A stretch of 64,000 bases of DNA from Gottfriedia acidiceleris. Its GTDB lineage: Bacteria > Bacillota > Bacilli > Bacillales > Bacillaceae_G. The stretch's first letter is position 1. Each line of letters starts with the position of its first letter. The stretch spans positions 372,001 to 436,000 of the forward strand of contig NZ_SCFN01000005.1 in NCBI RefSeq assembly GCF_004138285.1. The letters run 5' to 3'. Below the pieces are notes generated by a model. That model was not told the DNA's origin, did not search any database, and was given only the letters and a program-made list of their open reading frames with translations. Both the position numbers and the translations under genes were made by a program. Of the stretch, positions 60,304-64,000 are shown in pieces.

Positions 60304-60747
60304 ATGTTAAATAGTCATAATGAAGCTTCTGCAAATATATCAAAAAATTTAGCAGTATTACTTTGGTTTCGATTAGCACGTTTTTATCTAAAAAATGTTA
60401 GAGAATCAAATAATCAATTGAAAAAATGGGGACTGACGACTGCTCAATTTGATGTAATTGTCCATGTGGGGAGAAATAAGCGTCTTACTCAGCAAGAATT
60501 AGCGGATAAATTAGTCGTTACAAAAGGAAATGTGACCCATTTATTAAAGAAAATGGAAGAGCTTCAGTGGATTAAAAGAGAAGTGGAATGGAAAAACAAA
60601 TATCTCTCTTTAACAGAGATAGGTCAAAAAATGTATGAAGAAATTGTTCCTACACAAGATGAGTTCCAGCAAGCTCAATTCAGTAAATTAACCGAAGAAG
60701 AGCAATTACAATTACTTACTTTATTAAGGAAATTAAATAAAAAATGA
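60304..60747 (+). CDS. MarR-family regulator (MhqR-like)
   Basis: A 147-residue regulator with winged HTH LTTAQFDVIVHVGRNKRLTQQELADKLVVTKGNVTHLLKKMEELQWIKREVEW and flanking dimer helices. Its downstream genes (ring-cleavage-type dioxygenase, hydrolase, flavin reductase) match the kind of regulon controlled by B. subtilis MhqR, which responds to quinones and catechol. GAGGTG precedes the ATG. The palindrome in front is probably its binding site. Confidence 0.9.
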   Translation: MLNSHNEASANISKNLAVLLWFRLARFYLKNVRESNNQLKKWGLTTAQFDVIVHVGRNKRLTQQELADKLVVTKGNVTHLLKKMEELQWIKREVEWKNKYLSLTEIGQKMYEEIVPTQDEFQQAQFSKLTEEEQLQLLTLLRKLNKK

Positions 60748-60767
60748 ATTAGAACGGAGGAGAGTTT

Positions 60768-61709
60768 ATGGAGAAAATGAAAGGCATACATCATATCACT
60801 GCGATAGTTGGTGATCCACAAGAAAATATGGATTTCTACGCTGGGATTTTAGGCTTACGCTTTGTGAAAAAAACAATTAATTTTGATGATCCAGGTACGT
60901 ATCACTTTTATTTTGGAAATGAAACTGCAAAACCAGGGACAATCATGACTTTTTTCCCTTGGGCAAATGCATATAAAGGAAAAGTAGGAAGTGGTCAAGT
61001 AGGGATTACTACATTCTTAATCCCGGCTAACTCAATGGCATTTTGGGAAACTCGTTTAGCATCATTTAATATTCATACAAAAAAAGTAAGTCGATTTGGA
61101 GAAACATTTCTTCAATTTGAAGACTTTCATGGATTACAGCTTGAATTAGTTGAAAGGGAAGCTGGTCAGGAAAATACTTGGGAATTTAATGGCGTTACTA
61201 AGGATGTAGCGATTAAAGGGTTTGGTGGTGCAGTTTTATATTCTGGAGCACCAAATAAAACAGCTGAACTGTTGGAAAATGTAATGGAATTAGAATGCTT
61301 AGGTCAAGAGGGTAACTATTTACGTTTTAAGGCTGCTGGTGATATCGGAAATATTATCGATATAGAATTAGCTGCAGTAGGAAGAGGCGTTATGGGAGTA
61401 GGAACTGTCCATCATATTGCATGGAGGGCAAGTAATGATGAAGAACATGTAAAATGGCAAAATAAGTTATATGACCATCATTATGGAGTTACTGAAGTAA
61501 AAGATCGAAATTATTTTAATGCAATTTATTTTCGTGAAAATGGTGGGTTATTATTTGAAATTGCAACTGATCCACCAGGATTTACGATTGATGAGAATAT
61601 AGACCATTTAGGAGAACAGTTAATGCTACCAAAGTGGCAAGAGCCAAATCGTGAAATAATAGAAAATCACTTGCAACCCATTGTTGTTAGAAAAGTGAAA
61701 GGAGAATGA
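60768..61709 (+). CDS. VOC-family ring-cleaving dioxygenase (MhqO/MhqA-like)
   Basis: A 313-residue two-module VOC enzyme. The first module opens with GIHHITAIVGDPQENMDFYAGILG; the second has VGTVHHIAWRA and ends with GGLLFEIATDPPGF. The metal ligands expected in the HHI, HHIAW and FEIATD segments are present. Homologues act on hydroquinone-type compounds. It starts after GGAGGAG and overlaps the out-of-frame ATG of the next gene. Confidence 0.88.
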   Translation: MEKMKGIHHITAIVGDPQENMDFYAGILGLRFVKKTINFDDPGTYHFYFGNETAKPGTIMTFFPWANAYKGKVGSGQVGITTFLIPANSMAFWETRLASFNIHTKKVSRFGETFLQFEDFHGLQLELVEREAGQENTWEFNGVTKDVAIKGFGGAVLYSGAPNKTAELLENVMELECLGQEGNYLRFKAAGDIGNIIDIELAAVGRGVMGVGTVHHIAWRASNDEEHVKWQNKLYDHHYGVTEVKDRNYFNAIYFRENGGLLFEIATDPPGFTIDENIDHLGEQLMLPKWQEPNREIIENHLQPIVVRKVKGE

Positions 61710-61711
61710 CG

Positions 61712-62317
61712 ATGAAGCACGTATTTAATAGAGGAAGTAATCCATCAAAGCCAACATTTTTATTATTACATGGTACAGGTGGGAATGAACTTGATCTATT
61801 ACCCATTGCAGGTATGATCGATGATGAAGCTTCTGTTTTATCTGTAAGAGGAAATGTGAGCGAAAATGGAATGCCACGTTTTTTTAAGCGATTAGCTGAA
61901 GGGGTATTTGATATGGAAGATTTAGTTTTCCGTACAAAAGAATTAAAAGAGTTTATTGAATCGGCGTCCATGGAATATGGATTTGATTCGAACAATATGA
62001 TCGCAATTGGTTATTCAAACGGTGCTAACATTGCAGGAAGCCTACTGTTTCATTATGAAAATGTATTTAAAGGCGCAATGCTATTGCATCCAATGGTACC
62101 GATTCGTGATTTAGAATTGCCAAATATGAAAGATGTGTCTGTCTTCATTGGTGCAGGCAAAAATGACCCAATCTGTTTACCACAAGAAACAGAAGAATTA
62201 GCATCATTGTTAGACGGTGCTGGTGCAAAAGTCGTTACTCATTGGGAAAACATGGGGCATAGCTTAACTAGATCGGAAATTGAAGCAGCAACTGATTGGT
62301 ACGAAAATAACTTTTAA
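61712..62317 (+). CDS. Phospholipase/carboxylesterase-type hydrolase (MhqD-like)
   Basis: A 201-residue alpha/beta hydrolase with HGTGGNELDLLPIAG, nucleophile in AIGYSNGANIA (GxSxG), acid around GAGKNDPI and catalytic His in MGHSLT. ATG 61712 is seven bases after AAAGGAG; ATG 61706 overlaps the dioxygenase stop and is less well placed. In MhqR-type regulons such hydrolases accompany the dioxygenase. Confidence 0.9.
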   Translation: MKHVFNRGSNPSKPTFLLLHGTGGNELDLLPIAGMIDDEASVLSVRGNVSENGMPRFFKRLAEGVFDMEDLVFRTKELKEFIESASMEYGFDSNNMIAIGYSNGANIAGSLLFHYENVFKGAMLLHPMVPIRDLELPNMKDVSVFIGAGKNDPICLPQETEELASLLDGAGAKVVTHWENMGHSLTRSEIEAATDWYENNF

Positions 62318-62330
62318 GGAGCATGCAATA

Positions 62331-62936
62331 ATGATGAAATCTTTTTCTCCAGCGGATTTAAGTGAGCGTGATAATTATAAGTTCTTAATTGGTGGGATTA
62401 TTCCAAGACCAATTGCTTTTGTTACAACTGAATCAAATGAGAATGTATTAAATGGGGCACCATTTAGCTATTTCAACATCGTAACAGCTAATCCACCTAT
62501 GATATCTGTATCTGTTCAGCGACAAAATGGTAAACAAAAAGATACAGCTAGAAATGCGATTGAGAAAAAAGAGTTCGTTGTCCATATTGTTGATGAATCA
62601 AATGTTGAAGCGATTAATAAAACAGCAGCTGCATTGCCACCTACTGAGAGCGAAGTTGAAGTAGCAGGATTAACACCAGTGGAAAGTGTAATGGTTTCAG
62701 TTCCAGGAGTAAAGGAGTCAAAAATTCGAATGGAATGTATTTTAGAACAGGCAATTCCATTAGGAAAAGATAGTGAGGCTTGCGACTTATTAATAGGCAA
62801 GGTTGTTTATTTTCATATAGAAGATGAAATTTATGAAAATGGACGTATAGATGCTAATGGCTTAAAAGCAGTCAGTCGTTTAGCAGGAAATGACTATGCT
62901 AAAGTTGGGGAAATGTTTACGATTGATCGTCCTTAA
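62331..62936 (+). CDS. Flavin reductase-like FMN-binding protein
   Basis: A 201-residue protein of the DIM6/NTAB flavoprotein family: IGGIIPRPIAFVTTES, APFSYFNIVTANPPMISVSVQ and DTARNAIEKKEFVVHIV are typical FMN-contact segments. ATG 62331 is nine bases after AAGGAG. As the last gene of the MarR-led operon it may reduce flavin or quinone substrates. It is followed by a strong terminator. Confidence 0.88.
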   Translation: MMKSFSPADLSERDNYKFLIGGIIPRPIAFVTTESNENVLNGAPFSYFNIVTANPPMISVSVQRQNGKQKDTARNAIEKKEFVVHIVDESNVEAINKTAAALPPTESEVEVAGLTPVESVMVSVPGVKESKIRMECILEQAIPLGKDSEACDLLIGKVVYFHIEDEIYENGRIDANGLKAVSRLAGNDYAKVGEMFTIDRP

Positions 62937-62951
62937 TAAGTATAATAAGAG

Positions 62952-62990
62952 TGAAGGGTAAAGTAGAATTTACCCTTCATTTTTTTTTGA
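62952..62990 (+). terminator. Intrinsic terminator of the marR operon
   Basis: TGAAGGGTAAA (62952-62962) pairs perfectly with TTTACCCTTCA (62969-62979), followed by nine T residues. Confidence 0.93.
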
Positions 62991-63008
62991 AAAAAATTAA
63001 AAGAATAA

Positions 63009-63034
63009 TGAACGATTTGAAGAACCTATTCGTA
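63009..63034 (+). promoter_or_regulatory. ECF-type promoter, probably autoregulatory for the SigY-like factor
   Basis: TGAACG (63009-63014) and CGTA (63031-63034) are 16 bases apart. This matches the known shape of the B. subtilis sigY autoregulatory promoter (TGAACG...CGT). Confidence 0.65.
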
Positions 63035-63086
63035 TAACAAAAGAAAACTAATAATATTGAATAAGTTAGCTAGGAAGGAGGAAGAA

Positions 63087-63626
63087 ATGGCTGATTTAGA
63101 CGAACTAGAAATTATAAAACATGCCCAACAAGGCGACCAAGATGCATTTGCTAAACTCTTTCAAATCCATTATTCCTTTTTATATAAATACGTTTTAAAG
63201 ATGACACTAAATCAACAAACTGCGGAAGATTTAGTGCAGGATACGATGTTGAAAGGTTATGACAATATAAAGAAATACAACGGTCAATCCAAATTTTCAA
63301 CTTGGCTAATTACAATCGCTACTAGACTTTATTTAGATCAACAAAGAAAGAAAAAGCGCGAATGGTTTTGGCAAAAAAATGAATCTGAAAAGTTATCGCG
63401 CTCCTTAAATTGGCAGTTAGCTTATAAAGGTTTTGAGTGGAGTGATATTATGGAGGGCTTTGAAAAGCTTAAATTAGAAGTGCGAGCGGCCATATTATTA
63501 AAGCATTACTATGGCTATACGAACGAAGAAATTGGAAATATGATGGGAATTCGAGAAGGAACGGTTAAATCAAGAATTCATAATGGGATGAAGGAATTGA
63601 GAAAGGAGTTAATGCAAGATGGATAA
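63087..63626 (+). CDS. sigY: ECF sigma factor, SigY-like
   Basis: A 179-residue sigma factor: region 2 DAFAKLFQIHYSFLYKYVLKM with AEDLVQDTMLKGY, and region 4 AILLKHYYGYTNEEIGNMMGIREGTVKSRIHNGM. Length and the following yxlC/yxlD-like genes point to SigY rather than another ECF factor. ATG 63087 follows GGAAGGAGG; an upstream in-frame start has no site. It overlaps the next gene by eight bases. Confidence 0.87.
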   Translation: MADLDELEIIKHAQQGDQDAFAKLFQIHYSFLYKYVLKMTLNQQTAEDLVQDTMLKGYDNIKKYNGQSKFSTWLITIATRLYLDQQRKKKREWFWQKNESEKLSRSLNWQLAYKGFEWSDIMEGFEKLKLEVRAAILLKHYYGYTNEEIGNMMGIREGTVKSRIHNGMKELRKELMQDG

Positions 63627-63915
63627 AGAAGAAATTATTTCAGCATTTAAGCAGTTTGATGATTTAACGAATGTACATGAACCTTCAATTAGTGCGATTA
63701 CAGAAAAACTTAAATGTCATCAGAAAAGAAAGAAAACCATTTTTCTTAAAGAACTAATAGTATTCATCTGTGTAGCATGCAGTTTGTTCATCGGTGCACT
63801 TCTTATGGCTTTAGAGGCACCAGTAAGTATTGTTATTATTCAAGGGTTAGGCTTTATTGCACTACCAATTATTTTTAAACGAGATAAAAAGAAAATTGAA
63901 AGTGAGTTGATGTAA
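63619..63915 (+). CDS. yxlC: YxlC-like membrane protein, putative anti-SigY factor
   Basis: A 98-residue protein: a cytoplasmic N-terminal part of about 38 residues (EEIISAFKQFDDLTNVHEPS) and two membrane segments (about 44-65 and 68-86) with a basic tail. Size, topology and place after the sigma gene match YxlC, which with YxlD restrains SigY in B. subtilis. Sequence-level identity cannot be judged here. Confidence 0.72.
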   Translation: MDKEEIISAFKQFDDLTNVHEPSISAITEKLKCHQKRKKTIFLKELIVFICVACSLFIGALLMALEAPVSIVIIQGLGFIALPIIFKRDKKKIESELM

Positions 63916-63916
63916 A

Positions 63917-64000
63917 GTGGAATGGACAACAGAAAATATTATCATATTAGTTTTAGTCTTTATAATTTTAATAACTCAAAGTATCACACTTTTTACAAAC
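63917..64000 (+). CDS. YxlD-like small membrane protein (5' part only)
   Basis: GTG 63917, one base after the yxlC stop, opens a frame reading VEWTTENIIILVLVFIILIT and on to the window end without a stop. One hydrophobic helix at the very start fits YxlD, the second negative regulator in the sigY operon. The rest lies outside the window. Confidence 0.6.
   Translation, partial: MEWTTENIIILVLVFIILITQSITLFTN

Overview
The window is chromosomal DNA from a low-GC, endospore-forming Bacillaceae bacterium. The supporting evidence is the AT-rich sequence, AGGAGG-type ribosome binding sites, the start of a GerA-type germinant receptor gene, an 0A-box-like site, a sigY-yxlC-yxlD-like operon, a BceRS-BceAB-type module, a leucine-degradation operon in the Bacillus subtilis yng order, and widespread Bacillaceae intergenic repeats. 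The genus is not resolved; a Bacillus/Gottfriedia-like organism would fit. I see no rRNA, tRNA, CRISPR, prophage or transposase.

Layout. 1-520: 5' end of a gerA-family gene (minus). 764-7810: trpEGDCFBA behind two tandem Trp-specific T-boxes. 7930-8275: a non-coding ~21-bp-phased array of AATTGC-type and DnaA-box-like motifs. 8366-10919: two YdcZ-type transporters around a Crp/Fnr regulator, then a HAD nucleotidase. 11056-19829: a Fur-controlled iron block with two NIS siderophore synthetases, an MFS exporter, an SbnH-like decarboxylase, and an FTR1 iron permease with a small lipoprotein. 19920-23688: TPP riboswitch and thiD-cytX-thiM-thiE. 24029-30033: leucine/isovalerate degradation. 30105-34604: Bce-like antimicrobial-peptide detoxification module. 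34888-38093: DUF2157/GDYXXLXY membrane pair, BirA-regulated bioY, and a GrpB-family gene. 38396-41214: phenylalanine hydroxylase behind two tandem Tyr-specific T-boxes. 41273-48278: small VOC, GNAT, SRPBCC and reductase genes plus a cysteine-rich GAF two-component system. 48551-52730: YmaF, Lrp with two LysE exporters, and an Rrf2/YwnB pair with three operator copies. 52791-54238: PadR, HAAS-like and membrane-repeat operon. 54332-56603: FAD oxidoreductase and ECF41 sigma factor behind an ECF41-type promoter. 56875-59954: EcsC-like, secreted helical protein, frameshifted VanZ and polysaccharide deacetylase. 60252-62988: MarR-controlled quinone/aromatic detoxification operon. 63009-64000: sigY-like operon running off the end.

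How the parts work together. Both aromatic amino-acid units use paired T-boxes, one pair reading Trp and one reading Tyr, each matching the product of the enzymes it controls. Iron acquisition is arranged as two neighbouring Fur-box units: siderophore synthesis and export, then elemental-iron permeation. The biotin transporter carries a BirA operator and would supply the biotin-dependent carboxylase about 10 kb away. Many small regulator-target pairs (Rrf2, PadR, MarR, ECF41, SigY-like) have visible symmetric operators or ECF promoters, so much of the local wiring can be proposed from sequence alone.

All family assignments come from reading the sequence and from recalled family features. No database search was run.
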